Assembly (NCBI GenBank): GCA_963514095.1
Contig: OY741286.1
Coordinates: forward strand, 1,778,611-1,842,610
Origin: Eutrigla gurnardus
Lineage: Eukaryota > Chordata > Actinopteri > Perciformes > Triglidae
DNA: 64,000 nt
Reading direction: 5' to 3'
Made by a program: the position numbers and the translations under genes. Shown in pieces: positions 9,600 through 18,149 of this stretch (positions are counted from its first letter, which is position 1; each line of letters begins with the position of its first letter). Under the pieces are notes generated by a model, which was given only the letters and a program-made list of their open reading frames with translations, did no database searches and was not told where the DNA came from.

Positions 9600-10228
9600 G
9601 ATGGATAGTCATGTTGAAGACATTTATTGTAACTTTTCTCTGAGTTTTGTCGACATAAGAATGACTCGACCCACAAGAATCTGCGTGATGAGCAGCTACA
9701 AACAGAATCTCACATCAGAAACATTCAGAAAGGAACTGATTCACAACTGAAAGTGAAACTTAAATAGGATCGACAGATTCACTGACTTTAGACGGTAAAA
9801 GTCGGGGGATTTCAAAAAGTGGGCGGTATATTGTGACTCCTCCATAAATGATTGCACATACACTTGCATATTTCTGCACATTTGTCTCTGAATGACAAGG
9901 ATTTAGAATTAAAACACGTTAAAAGAGTTCTATCTATAACCGGGCGTGGAGAGTTTGTGTGCCGTCATGTGACTGCCTGGCTGCGTTTGATTGGTGAAAC
10001 GGAGTCAGTGAGAGTCTTGAAAGAAGACTCAGACAGAAATAAACAGATGGCACAGTGTGACGTTAACCTCACCATGGAGCCTAATACGCCACCCAGCTGC
10101 AACAATAACCTGATGAACAAACATGTTAAACATCATTAACTTCATTAGGATAATAATGTCAGTTAGAACCTGAGGGGATGAACAGTTGTTTGTAATTGTT
10201 TCATCACTAATTTCTGGTTCCTCTTCAG
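9325..10228. other. gene-free stretch with (CA)n
   Basis: A (CA)n microsatellite with TC/TA interruptions occupies about 9511-9597. The rest is unremarkable AT-rich sequence that probably represents the intron upstream of the LRR exon at 10229. No other exon is recognised. Confidence 0.6.
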
Positions 10229-10389
10229 ACTCAGTGGCTGTAAGCTCTCAGAGAGAAGCTGTGAAGGTCTGTCCTCAGTTCTCAGCTCCCAGTCCTCCAG
10301 TCTAAGAGACCTGGACCTGAGTACCAACGACCTGCAGGATTCAGGAGTGAAGCTGCTGTCTGCTGGTCTGGAGAGTCCACACTGTGAAG
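10229..10389 (+). pseudogene. solitary NLR leucine-rich-repeat exon
   Basis: The acceptor CCTCTTCAG ends at 10228. The exon reads LSGCKLSERSCEGLSSVLSS, then LRDLDLSTNDLQDSGVKLLS, AGLESPHCEG, the LRR unit of fish NLRC3-like proteins. Entry is phase 2, as needed after a NACHT exon. The usual LETLR end is missing: the exon runs into GAAG|GTCTGT, a copy of the sequence 125 bases upstream (GAAGGTCTGTCCTCAGTT), so its 3' end looks rearranged. A Harbinger element begins 44 bases downstream. No NACHT exon precedes it here. It is an orphan piece of a neighbouring or dismantled NLR gene. Confidence 0.7.
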
Positions 10390-11281
10390 GTCTGTCCTCA
10401 GTTCACACACACAGTTTTCATGACACATACCTGGGCCCTCATTTATAAAGCTTGCGTACGCATAAAACGGGGCTGGAAACGTGCGTACGCCACTTTCCAC
10501 GCAAATGTTGTGATGTATAAAAACCAAACTTGAGGGGAAAGTGTGCGTACCCGTAAGCAAACTCTGAGGCATGCGTACCGGTACGCTCATTCTGGAGACT
10601 GGAAGGGAACCAGCAGTAAACCTGAGAAGAACTATATATTTTTGATGACTCGCACACATTTAATTACACTCCATATCATACGTTAGATCTGCGTTATCAT
10701 GATGAACTCCAGCAATGTTTTTGACGCTTTTAATGAGTGATCGTTTTTTTCATATTAACACCTTCTTTTAAAATCTGACTTGTATCTTAAATCAAAATCA
10801 TTTTGAAATATTGAATCAGCGCTGTCACCGCAGGAGGAGCAGACGGCCCAAATGCATGTAATACAGTATAAATACCTTCCATTAGATCCCTGTAGAACAC
10901 AGCGGGAATAACTAAATATTCTCCTTATTTATGTGCATATATCATCAACACACATACATACAGCCATTAAGCCATCGTATAATTGTTACACTTATCCTCG
11001 TTTTTAAACCACCAGAGCGCAGAGGAAATGCGCTATAATGAGTGGCACGCTCGTGCGCGCTCAGTCGTGGAGCGTGGAGAGCGCAACTTTACCGAACTTC
11101 AGGAGGCAGAATCTACCACCCGGCAAAGGTGGTAGAGTCCCCAGCATGATGAGCCTCGGCCCCCTGCCCGACTGGAGGGGTATCAACAGGGCGCAAGAAT
11201 CCGTGAGGATGTCATGCTGCGTTTGTAATATAAGGAAGACAACAATCAATGTTCATTGTAAACGTATTATTTTATTAATCA

Positions 11282-11352
11282 CAGTGCGCGTTTGCTGTAG
11301 CTCATCTGCAACGTTGTTGATGGCGGTGATTGTGTCTCGCTGAAGTTGCAGG
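11282..11352 (-). pseudogene. C-terminal coil of Harbinger Myb-like protein
   Basis: The minus strand reads LQLQRDTITAINNVADELQQ then TRTVIN and stop. This amphipathic helix resembles the end of Myb/SANT-like proteins of Harbinger elements. It is in the right order and strand after the SANT remnant at 12414-12612, with the minisatellite between them. Confidence 0.4.
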
Positions 11353-11392
11353 ACGGCATCAGTGCTCACCCGACCGCTTGATGTGCCATTCC

Positions 11393-12200
11393 TCCTCACA
11401 TCACCCTCCTCACCGTCACCCTCCTCACCGTCACCCTCCTCACATCACCCTCCTCACCGTCACCCTCCTCACCGTCACCCTCCTCACATCACCCTCCTCA
11501 CCGTCACCCTCCTCACATCACCCTCCTCACGTCACCCTCCTCACATCACCCTCCTCACCGTCACCCTCCTCACCGTCACCCTCCTCACATCACCCTCCTC
11601 ACATCACCCTCCTCACGTCACCCTCCTCACATCACCCTCCTCACGTCACCCTCCTCACGTCACCCTCCTCACGTCACCCTCCTCACATCACCCTCCTCAC
11701 CGTCACCCTCCTCACATCACCCTCCTCACATCACCCTCCTCACGTCACCCTCCTCACATCACCCTCCTCACGTCACCCTCCTCACGTCACCCTCCTCACA
11801 TCACCCTCCTCACATCACCCTCCTCACCGTCACCCTCCTCACATCACCCTCCTCACATCACCCTCCTCACCGTCACCCTCCTCACCGTCACCCTCCTCAC
11901 CGTCACCCTCCTCACGTCACCCTCCTCACATCACCCTCCTCACATCACCCTCCTCACCGTCACCCTCCTCACATCACCCTCCTCACATCACCCTCCTCAC
12001 CGTCACTCTCCTCACCGTCACCCTCCTCACATCACCCTCCTCACATCACCCTCCTCACCGTCACCCTCCTCACATCACCCTCCTCACATCACCCTCCTCA
12101 CCGTCACCCTCCTCACCGTCACCCTCCTCACATCACCCTCCTCACATCACGCTCCTCACCGTCACCCTCCTCACATCACCCTCCTCACATCACCCTCCTC
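11393..12200. repeat. 14/15-bp minisatellite
   Basis: About 56 units of three types (ACATCACCCTCCTC, ACGTCACCCTCCTC and ACCGTCACCCTCCTC) in irregular order. On the minus strand a unit reads as acidic/Gly codons (GAGGAGGGTGACGGT). The array sits between the SANT domain remnant and the C-terminal coil, where such proteins have an acidic linker, so it probably grew from coding sequence. The long plus-strand open frames over it are repeat artefacts. Confidence 0.9.
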
Positions 12201-12413
12201 TACGCCACACGCTGCAGACTCTGGAAGGACAAAAACTATTGAACGTTTTGTTTTATATACAATAAAAGTTTAAAATCTGTTCACCCTTATCCCTCTGGTC
12301 TCAGTCGCGTCTGTTTCTCCCTCCTTTTCAGACACAATCCCCGTCAAAGTCACATCAAAATCAAACCTCCTCAAATACTCTAGCAATACATTAAATCCAT
12401 GTTAGGAGCAGAA

Positions 12414-12612
12414 AGATGTCATTTACCTTCAGATCACCGTCCGCTCCGTCCAGCTGACGCCGTTGACTGCAGCAGCAATGTGTTGCCTTCGCACTGCGTC
12501 TTTTTATTCGTGATCCCGCTGCTGTGGCCACTAAATTAAATTATTGTCCGGGCCTCCACCTCCCCAACAAGTGTCTCTTTCTCCGTTTCTGAAAAGTTAC
12601 GTTTCTTTGCTT
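12414..12612 (-). pseudogene. Myb/SANT-like domain of Harbinger element, broken
   Basis: The minus strand reads AKKRNFSETEKETLVGEVEA, then RTII, an in-frame TAA, FSGHSSGITNKKTQCE, a one-base frameshift, QHIAAAVNGVSWTERTV and a further stop. This is the three-helix SANT-like DNA-binding domain of the accessory protein of PIF/Harbinger transposons, related to MSANTD/NAIF1-type host proteins. At least two stops and one frameshift make it a pseudogene. Confidence 0.65.
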
Positions 12613-13126
12613 TTTCCTGACCTGTCGCCGTGATTCACCACACGGAAACGATTGCATGCCGGCTCATTAACATAGTAAAATGTGGGCGTGTACAGGGCGG
12701 GACTCAGGTACGCACACTTGTAGGTGATCCTGTGATTTATAAAGGGAACATTGCGTACAGCTTGCGTGCGCACAGTTTTATAAATCAGATTTTTGTTTGG
12801 CGCACGCAAACTTTGGCTTTTTGGCGTACGTACACTTTTAGTTAGGATCCTACGCACAGTTTTATAAAGATAGATAGATAGATAGATAAGCTTTATTTCG
12901 GTGTCACTCCACAACACACAATAAAAATCCAATATAAAAATACAGTATTGATTACAAAATGACCCGTTCCCCCTTGACAAAATTAAAAGTGTTGGGGACC
13001 ACTCAAAAAGAGAGTTGTGAGACACCAACTAATAAAAACATGAATAGAAATGCACATTATAGTACCATACAAACAAAACAAACGAACAAAAAAAACAAAA
13101 ACAAAAAACAAAGCAAAACAATTATT

Positions 13127-16100
13127 TTATGAACTGGAACTCATAAGAGACAGTCTTCTATTGAGGATGAGGTGGCAGGCTTTGGCACATTCATTAATAC
13201 AATGTTCACCAGCTAAAATGACACACAATTTATTCATATCATCAAAATCATTAAAATTAAAATAAAACTTCGAAAGTGTACTAAATAGATCAGCACGAAT
13301 GTCCGTATAAGTAACACAGTGCAAAAGAACATGGGCTTCTGATTCAATGGAGCCAGAATCACATAAAATACAGTAACGTCTCTCCAATGGGGTGTTTGTG
13401 TATCTACCGGTTTCTATCGCTAAAGGAGCGACTCCACATCTAAATTTAGCAAGGGAACTTCTATGTTGTCTTGAAAGTATATTCTTTACATAATGCTCTG
13501 TCTCAAATGTACCCTTAAATAGGCAGTAGGTGCGTAATTTATTCCCTTCTGGTTTATTTATTAACTGTAGCCATGAGTCCTCATCTGCCTTTGACACAGC
13601 CACATCAAAACATTTAAGGTCGTTACTAGAATAAACCATATCTGTACAAGCAAGATGAGGTAAATTCATAGTACTGAAAAAGGTTTTTACCGTTTGCATA
13701 TAATTTTTTACATTTGTCAAATGAGCCGCCCACTGAAAAACACGTTTACATAATCGACTGTCAGACATTCCACAGAGTCTTTGCCAGTTTTTAAAAATAC
13801 AGGACCACTGATGTTGCCATGGGGTTTTCCAGCCCATGTCACCTTGTATAGCAGCATTTGGGGTGTATTTACCCACACCTAGATAGAATCTACATGCTCT
13901 ATTAAACACAGCATTAATAGGAGAATAACTTTTGTATCCCCAGACAGCAGCAGCATAGGTCAAAATAGGCAGGACCAAGGATTCAAACAATTTAGTATAG
14001 CATTTAAAAGGAAAACCACCCATACATTTACACTTAGCTATGATTGCACCTAGGGCTCTATTCGCATGCATTGCTACATTCTTGACAGTTTCATTATAAT
14101 CTAGAAATTCTGTTAACATCAAACCCAGATATTTATACTCTTTAGCTGTTGCCAAAGTAAACGAGCCGCAGGAGAAACTAAACTCAGACAGGGGCATTGA
14201 TGGATTTCTAAAGTGCACCACCTTGGTTTTATCAGGATTTACATTCAATTTCCAGTCCTGACACCAACTATGAACAAAATTAAGCATCTCCTGAAGCCCC
14301 TCCTCAGTTTCAGAAATCAAAACAATGTCATCTGCATATAACAGAATGGATATTTTTTCGTTACCAATAGAGACACCTTTATCTAAGGCCTTAATTGCTA
14401 GAGACAGATCGTTTATATACATGGCAAACAGAATAGGAGATAGAATACATCCTTGTTTAACTCCAATATCAACTGGAAACCAATCTGTGAGACGTCCATT
14501 AACTCGAACACAACATTTGACATTTTCATACAAAGCAATGAGACAATTCAACATGTTGCCATGTAGGCCTAATGCGGACAACTTATTCCAGAGCATGTTT
14601 CGGTCTATGTGATCAAAAGCTTTAGAAAAATCTATAAAAGAACAAAAAGTAGCTTTCTTCAACTTTTTCCTTGTGTCTATGATTGTAGTTAAAGTAGCAA
14701 TATGGTCAAGGCAGCTCCGTTTCTTTCTAAACCCGTTTTGCTCGTCTGCTATAATATCGTTAGCTTCTGCCCATTCGGCAACACGATTATACAGCACAGA
14801 ACAGAACAGTTTATACACAGAAGATGTCAAAGTGATTCCCCGATAGTTTAGAGGTATTCTGTTGTCTTTTCCCCCAGCTTTGGGGATGGGGTTAATAATA
14901 CCATATTTCCAAAACTCTGGTACCACACCATTTGAAAAACAATAATTAAAGAGCCTATTTAAAATATTCAGTGTGTTACCATTTTTCAATACATCAACTG
15001 GCACCCCGTCATATCCATAAGCTTGACCCTTTTTAGCTGCTTGTAGAGCTTTTATGATTTCATGCTCTGTAATTTGCTGATTCATGAAGGAGCCCTGGTT
15101 ATGTGCATATGCAGTAACTCTACCTCTGATACAAGAGTCACAATGGTTATTAGATTGAAACAGACCGGCAAACTCACACCTCCAGGTCTCTAAAACAGCA
15201 TATTTATCAGTCTGTACAGTCCCATCAGGCCTCAGTACCTCCCAGGGAATCTCTGGGCGGCGTTCACTGCCAACACCAAGCTGGTTAACCTGCTGCCAGA
15301 AGGTCCTTGGGTCGTTACTCACTAGTTCTTGGATGTTTTCCTGCTGTAATCTCCAGTATCGTCTTTTAGCAGCTTGGACTGAACGATCAAACTGCTTCTG
15401 AATGTCCTTCATTACAGCTTTAGCCTGCGCCTTAGCTGGACCAGGGGGGCACAGTATCCATTCCTTCTCCGCTGAGCATAAAGCCTTCCATAGTGAGGAG
15501 TGATGATCTGTCCACCTAACTTTTTTACTCCTCCTCTTTTTGTTAGAACAGCCATGTTGAATAACAACATCTCTGTGAGGGATCTGATCTTGCATCTCCT
15601 TTTTCAAAATTTCACAGAACTGTGTATACACAGCATCCACGGCAAGCTGGCAAGCGGTGACATCCCCCAACTGTGCTGCACAGTCCCTCAGTGCTGTTTG
15701 ACATGAGGCACTTGATAGAAAATGATCAGGAATGCTGGGTAGATCAAAAACAGTGAATGAGACCATATCCTCATTCCTCTGGGTGGTACACATGGAAGGA
15801 GATATTAGTCCAGCAGGGAGAACCATAGAGCATGTAAGGCAAGAGTGGTCAGGAATAGTTCTGGATGTGTCAATAGTGGAGACACAGCCCGCCTCTGTGA
15901 AGAGGTCCTCACTCCTATTTACACTAAATTCACTAAACCAGTGCAAAATTTCATAAGGCACTATTATATAATCAACAACTGATAACCCTTTTGATGATAC
16001 ACATGTAAAATCATTATTGAGGTAATTCCTCCCGTTTAAAATACAACAATTTGCACTGATAAGAAACTGAATAAATAATTCCCCATAAGAGTTAGATACT

Positions 16101-16558
16101 GTATCCACTATATTTCGTTCTTCTACTGCATCCACCCCCTCAATATAATCCTGTACATTTGCACAACGGCTGTTGAAATCACCCATAATGCAAAAGGGAC
16201 CAAGTTTCTGAAATCTAAATACATTTGAAAGAAGGGTCTCATAAAAGTCTGCTGCATCAACCTGCCTGCTGGAATTAGCTGGTGGTAAATAGCAAACAGC
16301 AACAGAAAACACATGGTTTATACTGAGGTGGGGCTTAGCAGTCAGCTTCAGCCATAATATACCTTCCACAGAGTCATCAAGGATTTCACAGTTGTAGTCC
16401 GTACACATTCTGTCACTAATAAAAAGTCCCACTCCCCCTGATCCAGAGCGAGCGCGATGATGCAGTCTAGTTCTGTTCTGCCCAAACCACCTGTATCCAG
16501 CAACAGATGCAGCTTGCACACCAGTCAGATGAGTTTCTGCCACTCCCATTAGATCCAA
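13127..16558 (-). CDS. LINE ORF2: endonuclease and reverse transcriptase
   Basis: A 1,143-codon open frame. The APE-type endonuclease at the N terminus shows GVAETHL (catalytic Glu), GGVGLFISD, IMGDFNSR and a terminal IPDHSCL (His). The central RT shows GYDGVPVDVLKN, YRGITLTSSVYKLF, QNGFRKKRS, SFIDFSKAFD, GVKQGCILSPILF and the catalytic LLYADDIVLI near residue 740. A Cys/His knuckle (CILCDSG...HVLLHC) lies near the C terminus. The APE fold starts upstream of this frame's first Met: WNVQSWNIDTS is encoded at about 16636-16604 and reads continuously back to the ORF1 stop. The frame as listed begins with TTG, and the first ATG is three codons later, inside the APE domain. The product would therefore need readthrough or reinitiation after ORF1. 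Confidence 0.9.
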   Translation of the reverse strand: MDLMGVAETHLTGVQAASVAGYRWFGQNRTRLHHRARSGSGGVGLFISDRMCTDYNCEILDDSVEGILWLKLTAKPHLSINHVFSVAVCYLPPANSSRQVDAADFYETLLSNVFRFQKLGPFCIMGDFNSRCANVQDYIEGVDAVEERNIVDTVSNSYGELFIQFLISANCCILNGRNYLNNDFTCVSSKGLSVVDYIIVPYEILHWFSEFSVNRSEDLFTEAGCVSTIDTSRTIPDHSCLTCSMVLPAGLISPSMCTTQRNEDMVSFTVFDLPSIPDHFLSSASCQTALRDCAAQLGDVTACQLAVDAVYTQFCEILKKEMQDQIPHRDVVIQHGCSNKKRRSKKVRWTDHHSSLWKALCSAEKEWILCPPGPAKAQAKAVMKDIQKQFDRSVQAAKRRYWRLQQENIQELVSNDPRTFWQQVNQLGVGSERRPEIPWEVLRPDGTVQTDKYAVLETWRCEFAGLFQSNNHCDSCIRGRVTAYAHNQGSFMNQQITEHEIIKALQAAKKGQAYGYDGVPVDVLKNGNTLNILNRLFNYCFSNGVVPEFWKYGIINPIPKAGGKDNRIPLNYRGITLTSSVYKLFCSVLYNRVAEWAEANDIIADEQNGFRKKRSCLDHIATLTTIIDTRKKLKKATFCSFIDFSKAFDHIDRNMLWNKLSALGLHGNMLNCLIALYENVKCCVRVNGRLTDWFPVDIGVKQGCILSPILFAMYINDLSLAIKALDKGVSIGNEKISILLYADDIVLISETEEGLQEMLNFVHSWCQDWKLNVNPDKTKVVHFRNPSMPLSEFSFSCGSFTLATAKEYKYLGLMLTEFLDYNETVKNVAMHANRALGAIIAKCKCMGGFPFKCYTKLFESLVLPILTYAAAVWGYKSYSPINAVFNRACRFYLGVGKYTPNAAIQGDMGWKTPWQHQWSCIFKNWQRLCGMSDSRLCKRVFQWAAHLTNVKNYMQTVKTFFSTMNLPHLACTDMVYSSNDLKCFDVAVSKADEDSWLQLINKPEGNKLRTYCLFKGTFETEHYVKNILSRQHRSSLAKFRCGVAPLAIETGRYTNTPLERRYCILCDSGSIESEAHVLLHCVTYTDIRADLFSTLSKFYFNFNDFDDMNKLCVILAGEHCINECAKACHLILNRRLSLMSSSS

Positions 16559-16651
16559 GCCCAGATGCTTAATACACTGTGAACGTGTTTTATTGTTTTC
16601 TGATGATGTATCGATGTTCCAGCTTTGTACATTCCAAAACCCGCATGAAAC

Positions 16652-17464
16652 CTAGCGCTGGGCTGCTCCCCCCGCTGCGGTGTTACTGCGTGTTGACCAG
16701 ACCGACGTGTTAACTACACGCCCGCCTCGGACAGCGAGTTTGTCCGTGCCGATTTCCTTTAAAATCGCATGGAAGCTGGACTCAATAGCCCGCTGTTCAA
16801 AGGCAATGTCATGATTAATATACACCTTCTTGTACTCCGAATGTTTCTGTAATGTTGCTTTTTTGCTCATTACAGATTTCTTGTGTTCATGACAACCAAA
16901 CTTGGCGATTATAACCCCCGGTTTGTTGTTACGTGACTGTTTCCTTTCCGCGGACACGCACTCAATGTCTTTGATTTTAAGTCCGTCTTTAATTAAACAG
17001 TTCACGGAGTTCAGCGTGACTTCATTCACTCTGTGTGGAAGATTTCTGATCACCACGTTGAGCGCTAAATCACTGCTCCTCACTCCAGGTGCGCTCGGGC
17101 CCGGTGTAGCAGCCGCGGCGTCTTCCAACACTTTCAAACGTGCACTAAAATCACCCACCTCTGAGCTGAACTGAGGGTCAAAAAGGGGGTTATCCTTCAC
17201 GGTCGCCTCCAGGTTGTTAACACGGCAGTAAAGATCCACAATATCCTCCTTGAATTCTTGTCGGATTATCTCCATTTTTTCCCGAACAGCAGCCGCAACT
17301 TTTTCGGCGATCGTCTCCTCCAAACTTTTAATATTATTGGAGATTCTGTTTTCCATTGTCTCAATCGCTTGTAGGATGTCTTCATGTTTATTAGAGTCAT
17401 CCTCTTTATCCTCTTTATTAGCTTGAGAGCGCAGAGACGCTGGCTTTTTGCTGCTCGTGGCCAT
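16652..17464 (-). CDS. LINE ORF1 RNA-binding protein
   Basis: The start is MATSSKKPASLRSQ at 17464, 15 bases inside the element; the open frame further upstream is flanking sequence. The 270 residues comprise a basic/acidic head, a coiled coil (AIETMENRISNNIKSLEETI, VNNLEATV), then an RRM-like segment (LNVVIRNLPHRVNEVTLNSV, PGVIIAKFGCHEHKKSVMSK, VYINHDIAFEQRAIE). This is the ORF1 type of CR1/L2-group elements and binds element RNA. The stop is TAG at 16652-16654, and ORF2 follows in the same frame. Confidence 0.8.
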   Translation of the reverse strand: MATSSKKPASLRSQANKEDKEDDSNKHEDILQAIETMENRISNNIKSLEETIAEKVAAAVREKMEIIRQEFKEDIVDLYCRVNNLEATVKDNPLFDPQFSSEVGDFSARLKVLEDAAAATPGPSAPGVRSSDLALNVVIRNLPHRVNEVTLNSVNCLIKDGLKIKDIECVSAERKQSRNNKPGVIIAKFGCHEHKKSVMSKKATLQKHSEYKKVYINHDIAFEQRAIESSFHAILKEIGTDKLAVRGGRVVNTSVWSTRSNTAAGGAAQR

Positions 17465-17502
17465 CTTGGAACCTTGATGGCACAGTTTTATAAATGAGGG
17501 CC

Positions 17503-18149
17503 CAGGTCTTGGTCCAGACCTTTGTAGTCCATGTCGGGGATGATCTGAATCTAGTGTCGACTCTCCTGTTGAATCCATTTGTTTTCACTTTGGTGAACAA
17601 TCACTGAGACCAGAAGCTTTAATTGCCTTCAATACGGTTAGTTGTCTGAGAGGAAGAAGCAGTAAAGTTTGATGATAAGTCAAATAAATATTCAGATTAA
17701 ATATTAAGCTGACACACACCTGGACCTGACGCTGTAACCTGCTGACACTTCAGCTGATCAGCTTCAAATATTGATATGAAAGGAATGAAAGTTTAACTGG
17801 AAATTCAGATCTTTTCTCTGTTGGTCTGAAAAAAAACACAGTGTGGATCAACAATAACTCACAACAGCTGATGGAATCTTCCACCTGAGTGGTTTGTAAT
17901 TTACACACATGAAACATTTGCTGAATGAATAATGTGATGGTCTGAACTGCCAAACATCTCCCACAATGCAACTTGCCCCTCACACTACTTAGTTTGACAG
18001 CAGGATGGTTTTATGTTTATTTGCACCACTCATGACATTGCAGATAGGAAGGGGGGTTTCCTCCATATCGTGACCTATGTATCATGATCATATTGTATTG
18101 GGATAATATCATAGTAAAAGTATTTCTTAAATTCTATTTATTGTATCAG
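17503..18149. other. NLR upstream region
   Basis: Unique AT-rich DNA between the Harbinger end and the first recognised NLR exon. A first exon or promoter of the NLR gene may lie here, but I see no TATA box or coding sequence that I can defend. Confidence 0.4.

Larger units (their letters stand above)
12869..17479 (-). mobile_element. complete APE-type non-LTR retrotransposon (CR1/L2-like)
   Basis: A 4.6-kb LINE on the minus strand bounded by an exact 15-bp target duplication, GCACAGTTTTATAAA (12854-12868 and 17480-17494), the duplicated piece being part of the host Harbinger terminus. The order is a 15-base 5' UTR, ORF1, ORF2 with APE and RT domains, a 3' UTR with AATAAA and a (GATA)n tail at 12869-12888. 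Both ORFs are intact apart from the stop that separates them. ORF1 type and RT resemble the CR1/L2 group, but the clade cannot be fixed by eye. An intact TSD and open frames mean a recent insertion. Confidence 0.9.
10434..17502 (-). mobile_element. Harbinger-type DNA transposon, decayed
   Basis: Inverted ends GGCCCTCATTTATAAA (10434) and TTTATAAATGAGGGCC (17502) bound the element, with extended subterminal GCGTACGCA-type inverted motifs (10450-10590 and 12690-12850). Flanks are CTG on the left and CAG on the right, compatible with a CWG target triplet altered in one copy. The interior (minus strand) holds a broken Myb/SANT-like gene typical of PIF/Harbinger elements, a minisatellite and a nested LINE. 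No HARBI1-like nuclease is visible. Without the 4.6-kb LINE, the element is about 2.4 kb. Confidence 0.7.

Noticed and set aside
11330..12273. Plus-strand open frames of over 300 codons (SPSSHHPPH repeats)
   Set aside because: They are a 14/15-bp minisatellite read as protein; three unit types keep several frames open, and no domain is present.
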